64,000 nt of DNA from Vagococcus fessus (GTDB taxonomy: Bacteria > Bacillota > Bacilli > Lactobacillales > Vagococcaceae): the NCBI RefSeq assembly GCF_003987565.1, contig NZ_NGJY01000001.1, forward strand, positions 248,001 through 312,000, written 5' to 3'. The notes beneath the pieces are model-generated. The model saw only the letters and a program-made list of their open reading frames with translations. It was not told the DNA's origin and did not search any database. The translations under genes and the position numbers were made by a program. Shown here piece by piece: positions 45,509 through 54,714 of this stretch (positions within the stretch are counted from its first letter, which is position 1; each line of letters starts with the position of its first letter).

Positions 45509-46535
45509 AAAACACCCCGTTAAGATGATTTTAGCGTTCTCTATCAGTGTGTTCATCATTGTGAGTCTGACTACTCTTTTAGTCGGTTCGGCTATGTATT
45601 ATTTAATCAAACATGATTATTTAAGTGGCTACAATCATTTGGCTGTTATTGCAGTACTGTGCTTATCGAGTATTTTTATAAGTACAATCGTGGCACATAT
45701 CTTAGGACGATGGTTATTTTCATCTTTCGCTGTATTAAATAGAGCGACAAAAGAAGTGGCTCAGGGCGATTTTTCAATTCGTATTGAAGAAGACAATTGG
45801 ATAGACGAAGTAGCAGGTTTATCACAAAATTTTAACATTATGGTCAGTGAGTTAGGTAAGATAGATAACATGAGACAGGAGTTTATTGCTAACATCTCTC
45901 ATGAATTAAAGACACCGATTGCGGCAATTGACGGTTATGCCTCTTTATTAAAGACATCAGGATTAAGTGAAGAGAAAAAAGCCGATTATATTGAACGTAT
46001 TGTCGTGAGTGCGAGACGTTTAAATTCATTATCTAGTGATATTTTATATATGTCAAAATTAGATAATCAAGAAATCAAAGAGAAAGAAACTGTCTTCTCA
46101 CTTTCTGAAGAAGTTAGACAAGTGCTATTGTTGTTAGAAGGCTGCTGGTCTGAGAAAGAAATCGAGTTAGACATCAAGATAGACGATGTAGAGATGAAAG
46201 GGAATAAAGAACTCTTGCAACACGTTTGGCAAAATATTTTGAGTAATGCGATTAAATTCTCTAATAAAGGTGGTAAGATAACAGTCTGTTTGAAAAAAGA
46301 AGCTGATAAAATAACATTCTTGGTTAAAGATGAAGGCTGTGGGATGACACCAGAAGAAATCGAACGGGCTACGGAAAAATTCTACCAAGGAGATAGCTCT
46401 AGAAGTAACCAAGGTGCAGGGCTTGGACTTGCAATGGTTAGCCGTATTGTAGAGATAGTTGAAGGTCATATGGTAATCCAAAGTGAAAAAGAACAAGGAA
46501 CAACGGTTAAGATAGAACTGTTTGAAAGACAATAA
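45501..46535 (+). CDS. Sensor histidine kinase with minimal extracellular loop
   Basis: A 344-residue membrane kinase. Two spans (about 9-35 and 47-68) enclose only about 11 external residues. A HAMP domain (about 69-121), the dimerisation box with phospho-His134 in NISHELKTPIA, and an ATPase domain with N box (NILSNAIKFS), DEGCGM and GAGLGLAM boxes follow. So short a loop suggests it senses within the membrane or through the partner ABC protein, as intramembrane-sensing kinases do; that is inference. It overlaps the regulator gene upstream. Confidence 0.92.
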   Translation: MHKKHPVKMILAFSISVFIIVSLTTLLVGSAMYYLIKHDYLSGYNHLAVIAVLCLSSIFISTIVAHILGRWLFSSFAVLNRATKEVAQGDFSIRIEEDNWIDEVAGLSQNFNIMVSELGKIDNMRQEFIANISHELKTPIAAIDGYASLLKTSGLSEEKKADYIERIVVSARRLNSLSSDILYMSKLDNQEIKEKETVFSLSEEVRQVLLLLEGCWSEKEIELDIKIDDVEMKGNKELLQHVWQNILSNAIKFSNKGGKITVCLKKEADKITFLVKDEGCGMTPEEIERATEKFYQGDSSRSNQGAGLGLAMVSRIVEIVEGHMVIQSEKEQGTTVKIELFERQ

Positions 46536-46558
46536 TTACCATAATATAATTATGGTAA
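46536..46558. repeat. Inverted repeat after the kinase gene
   Basis: TTACCATAAT, ATA and ATTATGGTAA form a perfect 10-base dyad beginning at the stop codon. No T-run follows, so it is either a weak terminator or an operator. Confidence 0.55.
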
Positions 46559-46597
46559 ACTAAAGAGCATGGGAGATAATTTCTAAAAAATAATTAT

Positions 46598-46634
46598 TGA
46601 AAACGGTTGCCTTTTAAAAATGGTGTGATATAAT
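46598..46634 (+). promoter_or_regulatory. Promoter with catabolite-repression (cre-like) site for the licT-bgl operon
   Basis: TGAAAACGGTTGCC (46598-46611) matches the cre consensus except at the last base. It overlaps a -35 box TTGCCT (46607-46612), which is 16 bases from TATAAT (46629-46634). CcpA binding there would block RNA polymerase. Confidence 0.65.
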
Positions 46635-46660
46635 AATTTCAAAGCAACAAACATAGCACA

Positions 46661-46735
46661 GGATTGTAACTGATTCGATCAGGCATAACCTACTTTAATC
46701 GACTACTTGCGTGGTTTATTAAAGTAGGTTTTTTT
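46661..46735 (+). promoter_or_regulatory. LicT antiterminator (RAT) site and overlapping terminator 1
   Basis: The sequence at 46661-46690 (GGATTGTAACTGATTCGATC then AGGCATAACC) resembles the ribonucleic antiterminator sites of the BglG/LicT family. Its 3' end overlaps a terminator whose arms are 46687-46699 and 46718-46730, followed by seven T residues. LicT binding to RAT would prevent the terminator from folding upstream of licT itself. Confidence 0.88.
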
Positions 46736-46754
46736 ATTGGAAAGGAGGTTGACG

Positions 46755-47591
46755 ATGAGGTTTCTTAAAAAAATTAATAATAATGTTGCTTTTGCTAACG
46801 ATGAAGATGGAACAGGTTATATTGTTTTAGGAAAAGGTATTGGCTTTTCATTAAAAGAAGGAGATAGTATTCCTGATGATAGGATTGATCGTCGGTATAT
46901 TTTAAAGGATGACGAGGGTGACAATCAAGACCTTAAGGTATTACAAGAAATGCCTTCTGATATTGTTGCAATTACAAGCAAGGTGAGTGATCTTGCGAAA
47001 ACTAAATTAAATATCGATTTTGATAATGCTCATTATCTGATTTTGGCAGATCATATTGATTTTGCTATTAAAAGACAGGAACAAGGGATTGAGTATCCTG
47101 TATTAAATTACTGGGAACTGAGGAAAATACATCCTGATGAGTTCAAATTGGCAGGTGAAGCTTTAAGTTTAATAAATGATACGCTTACTCAGAAATTAGA
47201 TGATTCAGAACTTGAATTTTTAACAAATCATTTTGTAAATGCTTCTAATAAAGATAGTACATTAAGTGACACTGTACATGTCATTAAATTGATTAAACAA
47301 ATTGTTAAATTAGTAGAGTATCAATTTCAAATGTCGCTGGATCCAAATCATTTTGCTCATGGTAAATTTGTTAATCATTTAAGGTATTTTATGTTACGCA
47401 AATTATACAGTCAGTCTTATGCGGATGAAATGGATGAGGATCTAGTACAAATGTATAAAATGAAGTACCCTGAAGAGTATCAGATGGCTGAAAAAATATC
47501 AGATTTTCTGTATATGAAAGAGGGATGGACAATATCGATAGAAGAAAAAATCTATCTAACCGTTCATTTGAAACGAATAAAATCAATATAG
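46755..47591 (+). CDS. licT: BglG/LicT-family transcription antiterminator
   Basis: A 278-residue RNA-binding antiterminator. The N-terminal co-antiterminator domain (1-55, FLKKINNNVAFANDEDG, ILGKGIGF-like region) binds RAT RNA. Two PRD domains follow, with conserved His residues (DHIDFAIKR, then HFVNASNK, then HFAHGKFVNHLRYF, and a late TVHLKRI) that are phosphorylated by the PTS in response to sugar and glucose. ATG at 46755 follows GGAAAGGAGG; an in-frame TTG at 46737 is less likely. RAT sites flank the gene on both sides, so it controls itself and the bgl genes. Confidence 0.93.
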   Translation: MRFLKKINNNVAFANDEDGTGYIVLGKGIGFSLKEGDSIPDDRIDRRYILKDDEGDNQDLKVLQEMPSDIVAITSKVSDLAKTKLNIDFDNAHYLILADHIDFAIKRQEQGIEYPVLNYWELRKIHPDEFKLAGEALSLINDTLTQKLDDSELEFLTNHFVNASNKDSTLSDTVHVIKLIKQIVKLVEYQFQMSLDPNHFAHGKFVNHLRYFMLRKLYSQSYADEMDEDLVQMYKMKYPEEYQMAEKISDFLYMKEGWTISIEEKIYLTVHLKRIKSI

Positions 47592-47600
47592 TCACTATTT

Positions 47601-47687
47601 GGCTTGTAACTGATTCGATCAGGCATTACTGAATAATGAATATAAGTGTAGGCCCATTAGGTGGCCTTGCTTATTTTCATTATTCTT
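47601..47687 (+). promoter_or_regulatory. LicT antiterminator (RAT) site and terminator 2
   Basis: GGCTTGTAACTGATTCGATC with the following AGGCATTACT (47601-47630) is nearly identical to the first RAT. A terminator follows, with GAATAATGAA at 47631 pairing with the TTTTCATTATTC near 47674 and a T-run, directly before the PTS gene. Confidence 0.87.
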
Positions 47688-47718
47688 TTTTTATAAAAAA
47701 ATTTAAGGAGTGAGAAAA

Positions 47719-49614
47719 TTGTCAAAGTTTAAAGAGACTGCAACTCAAGTTGTTGAGGCTATCGGAGGTAAAGAAAATGTGGTAAATGCATGGCATTGCG
47801 TTACACGTTTACGTTTTAATCTAAAAGATAAAAATAATATACCGGTAGATAAAATCAAAAAAATTCCAGGTGTTATGGGGGCACAATTCTCAGGAGACCA
47901 ATTCCAAGTTATTATTGGAAATACAGTTGCGGATGTTTTTGAAGAAGTAGAATCAATTGTCGGTAACTCAGGTAGTAATGAAAAAACTAATACGGATGAA
48001 GGATTCTTATCGAAGCTATTTGATATTATTTCAGCGATTTTCACACCTATTGTCCCCGCATTAGCAGGAACTGGACTTCTTAAAGGTTTTATAGCGTTAG
48101 CAGTTATTTTTGGTTGGACGACAGCTGATAGTACTTCTTATCAAGTTTTGTACGGCCTAGCGGATTCAGTTTTATATTTCCTACCGTTCTTATTAGCTGT
48201 ATCTACAGCTCGTAAATTTAGAACAAGTGAATACCTTGCTTTAGCATTGGCGGGAGCAATGATGTATCCAACTTATTTAAATGCTGCGCAACAAGCGATG
48301 CAAGCTAGTTTTACAGGTGGTGAAGCTCCAGCTCCATGGCATATGTTTGGTATTATTCCATTGCCATTAGTAAGTTATGCAAGTTCAGTATTACCTATTA
48401 TTTTTTCAGTAGTTGTTTTAAAATATGTGGTTAATTGGATTAAGAAATGGATGCCAGGTAGTTTGACTCTAATGTTTACTCCGATGGTTGCTTTACTAAT
48501 AACTTTCCCAATTGCTATGGTAATTATTGGGCCAATTGGAACGTATGCTGGTAATTTTGTAGGTGACGGTATTGCGTGGTTATTCGAAGTAGGAGGACCT
48601 TTCGCAGGCCTTATCTTGGGGGCGACATTCCCATTGTTAGTTATCACAGGGATGCACTATTCTTTAGCTCCGATTTCTTTAACGAGCTATGCAAAAAATG
48701 GGTTTGAAAATGTTGTTACTCCAATCAATTCTGTTACAAATATGGCTCAGTCTGGTTCAGCTTTTGCGGTAGCTTTAAGAACTAAAGATTCATCAATGCG
48801 TCAGATTGCTGTATCATCAGGTATTTCAGCTTCAATTGGTATTACTGAACCAGCAATGTATGGTGTCAATTTGAAACTTAAACGACCATTCTATGCTTCA
48901 CTAGCTGGTGGTGGTATTGCTGGTGGCTTCTCAACATTTATGAATTTAAAAGCTTATGGTGGAGGCGGGATGCCTGGTTTATTCTCTATTCCTGCATTTA
49001 TCAATGATAAAGATACTATGAATGTGATTTGGTTTATTGTTGCTTTGGCATTAAGTTGGGCATTATCATTTATTTTCACATTAGTTTTAGGGTTTGATGA
49101 AGAAATAGAAAAAGATGAAGTAGTTCAAGAGTCACCTGTAGTAGCAGTCAATTCTATTGAAAATAATCGTATTTTCTCACCATTAAACGGTGAAATTATC
49201 CCATTAAATCAAGTAGCCGATGAAACATTTGCTCAAGAATTAGTAGGAAAAGGGATTGCCATTATTCCATCAGATAATCAAGTAGTAGCGCCAATTTCAG
49301 GTGTTGTTAAAATTTTCCCTGAATCTAAACATGCTATTGGTATTTTAGGAGATAATGGAGTGGAAGTATTAGTACATATTGGGATTGATACGATAGAATT
49401 AGGTGGAGAAGGTTTTAATTTAGACGTCACTGTAGATTCTCATATTGAAAAAGGGCAAGTTTTAGGGACTGTAGATTTTGATGAGTTAAGAGCTAAAGGC
49501 GTGGATGTAACAACTATGGTAATAGTTACTAACACTGCCAATTATACTGATGTTTCGCCTGCCCAGGATAATGGGGTAATCTATAAGGAAGAAGAAATTG
49601 TACATATCATATAA
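47719..49614 (+). CDS. bglP: Beta-glucoside PTS transporter, EIIBCA
   Basis: A 631-residue sugar transporter that imports and phosphorylates aryl-beta-glucosides using PEP. Domain order is IIB (phospho-Cys27 in NAWHCVTRLRF), IIC (about ten spans, from about 100 to 455, with GITEPAMYGVNL), then IIA (from about 480, phospho-His near 553 in VLVHIGIDTIELGG). TTG at 47719 is favoured over GTG at 47710 because AAGGAG at 47705-47710 is properly spaced only for the TTG. The RAT site upstream and the 6-phospho-beta-glucosidase downstream support the substrate class. Confidence 0.92.
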   Translation: MSKFKETATQVVEAIGGKENVVNAWHCVTRLRFNLKDKNNIPVDKIKKIPGVMGAQFSGDQFQVIIGNTVADVFEEVESIVGNSGSNEKTNTDEGFLSKLFDIISAIFTPIVPALAGTGLLKGFIALAVIFGWTTADSTSYQVLYGLADSVLYFLPFLLAVSTARKFRTSEYLALALAGAMMYPTYLNAAQQAMQASFTGGEAPAPWHMFGIIPLPLVSYASSVLPIIFSVVVLKYVVNWIKKWMPGSLTLMFTPMVALLITFPIAMVIIGPIGTYAGNFVGDGIAWLFEVGGPFAGLILGATFPLLVITGMHYSLAPISLTSYAKNGFENVVTPINSVTNMAQSGSAFAVALRTKDSSMRQIAVSSGISASIGITEPAMYGVNLKLKRPFYASLAGGGIAGGFSTFMNLKAYGGGGMPGLFSIPAFINDKDTMNVIWFIVALALSWALSFIFTLVLGFDEEIEKDEVVQESPVVAVNSIENNRIFSPLNGEIIPLNQVADETFAQELVGKGIAIIPSDNQVVAPISGVVKIFPESKHAIGILGDNGVEVLVHIGIDTIELGGEGFNLDVTVDSHIEKGQVLGTVDFDELRAKGVDVTTMVIVTNTANYTDVSPAQDNGVIYKEEEIVHII

Positions 49615-49621
49615 TTAATAA

Positions 49622-51064
<1,443 letters not shown>

Positions 51065-51067
51065 TAC

Positions 51068-51100
51068 ATAAAAAAACGAGGCCTAAAGGTCTCGTTTTTT
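51068..51100 (+). terminator. Terminator after bglA
   Basis: AAACGAGGCC pairs (one G-T wobble) with GGTCTCGTTT around TAAA, with a T-run. Confidence 0.88.
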
Positions 51101-51120
51101 ATAAAAGGAGATAAAGACGG

Positions 51121-51963
51121 ATGAAAAAAGTAATTTTTATCGACATTGATGGAACATTAGTAGGATTTGATAGCAAAGCACCTCAATCGGCGATCGACGC
51201 TATTAGACAAACGAGAAAAAATGGAAACCTTGTATTTATCTGCACGGGGCGATCAAATCCTGAAATATTACCAAGTATTCGTGATATTGGGTTTGACGGT
51301 ATCATAGGCGCTGGTGGAGCTTATATTGAAATTGATAATCAAGTTGTGAAGCATGAGACATTACCAGAGAGTACTGTACGAGAGCTATTAGAACTATTTA
51401 GAGAAGAAAAGATAGGGTGTTATTTAGAAACGAATAATGGACTTTTTAGCAATGACTATTGCATTAGTTCTATACATGATAATTTATTAGCGGGACTACC
51501 CGATACACCAGAAGTTAAGGAAAAAACATTATCTCAAGTTGAATGGTTTACTAGTTTATTGAAAGATATGAGAAATCATGAATTGGAATATAACCAAATT
51601 AATAAAATATGTTTTATTAATAAGAATTACCCGTTTGAGTCTATTGAACGCGACTTTGGTGAAAAGGTAGAACTTCATCATTCAACGATTCCTCAGTATG
51701 GTCAAAATAGTGGTGAGGCTGGCGTCAAAAATCAAGACAAATATGCTGCTATTAATTTTGTTTTAGATTATTTAGACCTAGATAAGACAGATAGCATAGG
51801 TTTAGGGGATGGGGATAACGATATTGCAATGTTCTCTGCTGTTGGTTTAGGTATTGCTATGGCTAACGGGACGGATAAGCTTAAAGCGGTCGCAGATGAT
51901 GTGACAGCTGCTGTAGATGAAGATGGGTTAGCTAAGGCTTTTAATAAATATGAATTAATATAA
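51121..51963 (+). CDS. Cof-type HAD-superfamily phosphatase
   Basis: A 280-residue cytosolic phosphatase. HAD motif I is DIDGTLVGFD with nucleophile Asp8 and Asp10; motif II is in ICTGRS; motif IV is GLGDGDNDIAMFSAV. The C2B cap between them is typical of Cof/YbiV-like sugar-phosphate or flavin phosphatases. It lies 56 bases after bglA, beyond a terminator but with an AAAGGAG site, so it may be expressed by read-through of the bgl operon. A role in relieving sugar-phosphate stress is possible; the substrate is unproven. Confidence 0.87.
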   Translation: MKKVIFIDIDGTLVGFDSKAPQSAIDAIRQTRKNGNLVFICTGRSNPEILPSIRDIGFDGIIGAGGAYIEIDNQVVKHETLPESTVRELLELFREEKIGCYLETNNGLFSNDYCISSIHDNLLAGLPDTPEVKEKTLSQVEWFTSLLKDMRNHELEYNQINKICFINKNYPFESIERDFGEKVELHHSTIPQYGQNSGEAGVKNQDKYAAINFVLDYLDLDKTDSIGLGDGDNDIAMFSAVGLGIAMANGTDKLKAVADDVTAAVDEDGLAKAFNKYELI

Positions 51964-51975
51964 TTATTTTGTTAT

Positions 51976-52012
51976 AAAAAGAAGAGATACTGTTCAGTAT
52001 TTCTTCTTTTTG
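51976..52012 (+). terminator. Terminator after HAD phosphatase gene
   Basis: AAAAAGAAGAGATACTG pairs with CAGTATTTCTTCTTTTT (one mismatch) and merges with a T-run. Confidence 0.88.
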
Positions 52013-52027
52013 TGTAATGCGCTTACA
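52013..52027. promoter_or_regulatory. 15-base palindrome upstream of pnuC
   Basis: TGTAATGCGCTTACA is a TGTAA-5-TTACA dyad right after the terminator. It could be a repressor site for the pnuC promoter. The regulator is unknown. Confidence 0.45.
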
Positions 52028-52099
52028 AAAAATAGATTGTACTCCATAAAAAAATGTGTTCTAATAATAGGTGGTAAAAAAGTTTTTATGGGAGGCTTT

Positions 52100-52738
52100 A
52101 TGGTAAAAGATAAAAGTTTATTTTGGTTGGCAGCAATGTATATTATTCAAACAATCACGTGGTCGATACTGGGAGTATCAGATCCTTTGCAAATGGTCGC
52201 TACTTTTATGGCACTCACATGTGTCTTTTTAATTGCTAAAGGGAACAAATGGAACTTTGTTCTAGGATTTTTTAGTAGTTTTGTTTTTATGTTATCCGCT
52301 TGGAACAACGGTATCAAAGGGGAAGCTTTGGTTCAACTAGGTTATATTGTTTTTGATGTTTTTGGAATTTATATGTGGTATCGATTCGGTAAAGAGTATG
52401 ATGCAGAAGATAAAACAAGTGCCTTACCTGCTAAGGAAGTTGTAGCGGCAATTGTAGGAGCAGTTATAATTTTTGTGGTATTATTATCAACCGTTTCAAA
52501 TTCATGGGTAGATGCTACGGCGGGTGCTGCAGGTTTACTTGCGATGTATTTTACAGCCAGAAAATATAAATATGCCTTTGTGGCATGGGTGGGAGCCAAT
52601 GTTTTTCAAGTAGCCGTGTGGATGAGTCTGCATCATGGTGACGGTTTTGCAACCGGCGTAATGTATTTTGTATTCTTAGCCAATTCATTGTATGGTCTGT
52701 ATTTATGGGTTTTCAAAAAAGAACAAGTTATCGATTAA
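52100..52738 (+). CDS. pnuC: Nicotinamide riboside transporter PnuC
   Basis: A 212-residue membrane protein with about seven spans that takes up nicotinamide riboside or a related NAD precursor by facilitated diffusion. The family motifs WKVGxxF-like and YxxWxF are seen as FDVFGIYMWYRFGKEY and the late WVGANVFQVAVWMSL. ATG at 52100 (GGGAGG just upstream, short spacing) gives the usual family length; in-frame ATGs at 52010 and 52088 are alternatives. Monocistronic, with its own palindrome-bearing upstream region and terminator. Confidence 0.87.
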   Translation: MVKDKSLFWLAAMYIIQTITWSILGVSDPLQMVATFMALTCVFLIAKGNKWNFVLGFFSSFVFMLSAWNNGIKGEALVQLGYIVFDVFGIYMWYRFGKEYDAEDKTSALPAKEVVAAIVGAVIIFVVLLSTVSNSWVDATAGAAGLLAMYFTARKYKYAFVAWVGANVFQVAVWMSLHHGDGFATGVMYFVFLANSLYGLYLWVFKKEQVID

Positions 52739-52764
52739 ACTACTCTATTAAGAGTAGTTTTTTT
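52739..52764 (+). terminator. Terminator after pnuC
   Basis: ACTACTC and GAGTAGT pair around TATTAA and are followed by seven T residues. Confidence 0.9.
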
Positions 52765-52797
52765 GTTTTTCTTAAATTCTTAAGATTTTGTGAATAT

Positions 52798-52889
52798 AGT
52801 TTGATAATCAAAGTATTTTTATTTAAACTATTGATTTTTTTATTTCGTTGTTTTATACTTCGTTTATCAAATAGTTTGATGATCAAAGT
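52798..52889 (+). promoter_or_regulatory. fabT operon promoter between two FabT operators
   Basis: AGTTTGATAATCAAAGT (52798-52814) and AGTTTGATGATCAAAGT (52873-52889) are near-identical palindromes matching the FabT box pattern of streptococci and enterococci. Between them lie TTGATT (52831-52836) and TATACT (52854-52859) with a 17-base spacer. The second box sits between the start point and the fabT ribosome binding site. This is an autoregulated promoter for the fatty acid operon. Confidence 0.88.
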
Positions 52890-52910
52890 AATTAAGAAGG
52901 GGGCGACGTG

Positions 52911-53351
52911 ATGGACAAAAATCTCGCACAGGTAAATGATTACTTAGTAGCGGTGTTTAATGATATTTTGTCAATTGAAGAGTCAGAATTACAATCGGGT
53001 CAATTTTCAGACATCTCAGTAAAAGAGATGCATACGATTGAAGCAATCGGTCTACATGATACAAAAACGTCAAGTGAGGTAGCCGAGAAGTTATCTATAA
53101 CAGTAGGAACACTGACTGTAGCCATTAATAATCTAGTAAAAAAAGAGTATGTTGAGCGTGTAAGAACAGATGAAGATCGTCGTGTTGTTCGTTTGAAATT
53201 GACTAACAAAGGCCGACTATTTTACCGTGCTCATGCACAATTTCATAAAAATATGGTTCAAGCTGCTTTATCTGATATGAGTGAAGAAGAACAAGCTGCT
53301 ATTTCAAAAGGGCTGAAAAATCTTCATACATTTTTACAGAGACATTATTAA
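52911..53351 (+). CDS. fabT: MarR-family fatty acid synthesis repressor FabT
   Basis: A 146-residue winged-helix repressor. The DNA-binding helices are visible in TSSEVAEKLSITVGTLTVAINNLVKKEYVER, followed by the wing RTDEDRRVVRLKLTNKG, the MarR signature. FabT uses acyl-ACP as corepressor to shut off the fab operon in the presence of exogenous fatty acids. ATG at 52911 is preferred; an overlapping GTG at 52908 is also in frame. It is the first gene of the operon and has two FabT boxes upstream. Confidence 0.93.
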   Translation: MDKNLAQVNDYLVAVFNDILSIEESELQSGQFSDISVKEMHTIEAIGLHDTKTSSEVAEKLSITVGTLTVAINNLVKKEYVERVRTDEDRRVVRLKLTNKGRLFYRAHAQFHKNMVQAALSDMSEEEQAAISKGLKNLHTFLQRHY

Positions 53352-53363
53352 GAGGAGCATTCT

Positions 53364-54347
53364 ATGCTTAAAAGAAAGACGACACTATCTATTCGAGGGG
53401 CAGCAAAAGCACTTCCGAATAAAAAAGTATCTAATTACGATTTAACACAGCATTTAGAAACGACAGATGAATGGATTATATCTCGAACAGGTATAAAGAC
53501 TCGTTATGTTGTGACTGATGAGACAACGGGAAGTTTGTGTGGCGATGTGGCAAGGCGGTTACTGACACAACAAAACGTATCGCCAGATTCAATTGATTTT
53601 ATCATCGTAGCCACTATGACACCTGATTTTGCTACGCCATCGGTAGCAGCGTTAGTTCAACGTGACATAAAAGCTACGAATGCCATGGTTTTAGATGTTA
53701 GTGCAGCGTGTTCAGGGTTCGTCTCAGCACTTTCTGTTGCTGAGAAATATCTTGTGAGTGGCACATACAAACGAGGGCTTGTTATTGGTGCTGATTGTAT
53801 GTCTAAACTGATTGATTGGCAAGACCGCAGTACAGCCGTCTTATTTGGAGACGGGGCAGCAGGTGTTCTAGTAGAGGCCAATATGGCGTCAGCGTATGAC
53901 TATATTGAGTCTTTAAGAGGATTTGGTGACTCTTCTCAGTCTTTGATGGGCGGAGAACAGGTAAATGCTAGCCCCTATGCAACAAATAAAGGGACAGTAA
54001 GCCCTTATTTAACGATGGATGGCCGGTCTGTTTTTGATTTTGTTAGTCGAACAGTTTCAACAGCGATTAAAGAGTTGCCTTCAGACGAGCTAAACGCACT
54101 AGATTATGTAGTGGCTCATCAAGCAAATTTGAGGTTACTTTCTACGTTGAGTAAAAATACAGGTATTTCAAGTGATAAATTCTTAACAAATATTGAGCAT
54201 TATGGAAATACATCTGCCGCATCTATTCCGCTATTACTAACGGATAAGCTAGAGGATGGCACATTAAAATTAGGAAGCAATCAAATTGTTTTATTAGCTG
54301 GTTTTGGCGGTGGACTATCATATGGTCTTATGTCAGTACAGCTTTAA
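53364..54347 (+). CDS. fabH: 3-oxoacyl-ACP synthase III
   Basis: Starts fatty acid chains by condensing acetyl-CoA or a branched acyl-CoA with malonyl-ACP. The 327-residue thiolase-fold protein has the catalytic Cys116 in VSAACSGF, His in VVAHQAN and Asn in HYGNTSAAS. AGAGGAGC precedes the ATG, 12 bases after fabT. It is the second gene in the standard Lactobacillales order. Confidence 0.96.
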   Translation: MLKRKTTLSIRGAAKALPNKKVSNYDLTQHLETTDEWIISRTGIKTRYVVTDETTGSLCGDVARRLLTQQNVSPDSIDFIIVATMTPDFATPSVAALVQRDIKATNAMVLDVSAACSGFVSALSVAEKYLVSGTYKRGLVIGADCMSKLIDWQDRSTAVLFGDGAAGVLVEANMASAYDYIESLRGFGDSSQSLMGGEQVNASPYATNKGTVSPYLTMDGRSVFDFVSRTVSTAIKELPSDELNALDYVVAHQANLRLLSTLSKNTGISSDKFLTNIEHYGNTSAASIPLLLTDKLEDGTLKLGSNQIVLLAGFGGGLSYGLMSVQL

Positions 54348-54403
54348 TAAAGAATTAAATATAAAAAACTATAACTGTTTAAAACCATTAGGAGGAATTT
54401 AAC

Positions 54404-54637
54404 ATGTCAAGCTTTAATAAAATTCAAGAAATTATTGTCGATCAATTAGGAAAAGAAGAAAGTGACGTTACTTTAACAACAAGTTTTAAAGAAGGATTAG
54501 AGGCGGATAGCTTAGATGTGTTCCAAATCATTAACGATATTGAAGACGAATTCGATGTGAAATTTGAATCTGATGATGATTTCAGCACTGTTGGAGATGT
54601 TGTTAACTTTGTAGATGCACAATTGAAAACTAAATAA
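54404..54637 (+). CDS. acpP: Acyl carrier protein
   Basis: A 77-residue acidic four-helix protein that carries acyl chains on a 4'-phosphopantetheine attached to Ser36 in EADSLDVFQ. The Glu/Asp-rich helix II region that docks with the fab enzymes is intact. A strong TTAGGAGGAATTTAAC site precedes the ATG, and a terminator-like stem follows, which may raise ACP mRNA over distal genes. Confidence 0.96.
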   Translation: MSSFNKIQEIIVDQLGKEESDVTLTTSFKEGLEADSLDVFQIINDIEDEFDVKFESDDDFSTVGDVVNFVDAQLKTK

Positions 54638-54644
54638 TTAATGA

Positions 54645-54688
54645 TAAAAAAGTAGCGTCAAACCTCTGTTTTGATGACTGCTTTTTTA
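54645..54688 (+). terminator. Intra-operon terminator-like hairpin after acpP
   Basis: AAAAGTAGCGTCAAA pairs imperfectly with TTTTGATGACTGCTTTTTT around CCTCTG, with a T-run. It lies inside the operon, between acpP and fabK, so it is probably a partial terminator. Confidence 0.7.
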
Positions 54689-54714
54689 TTAAAAATAAAA
54701 TCGAGGAGATAAGA

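Noticed and set aside
52013-52027. Catabolite repression (cre) site upstream of pnuC
   Set aside because: The palindrome is one base longer than the cre consensus, so the central CG is displaced. Kept only as an unassigned dyad.
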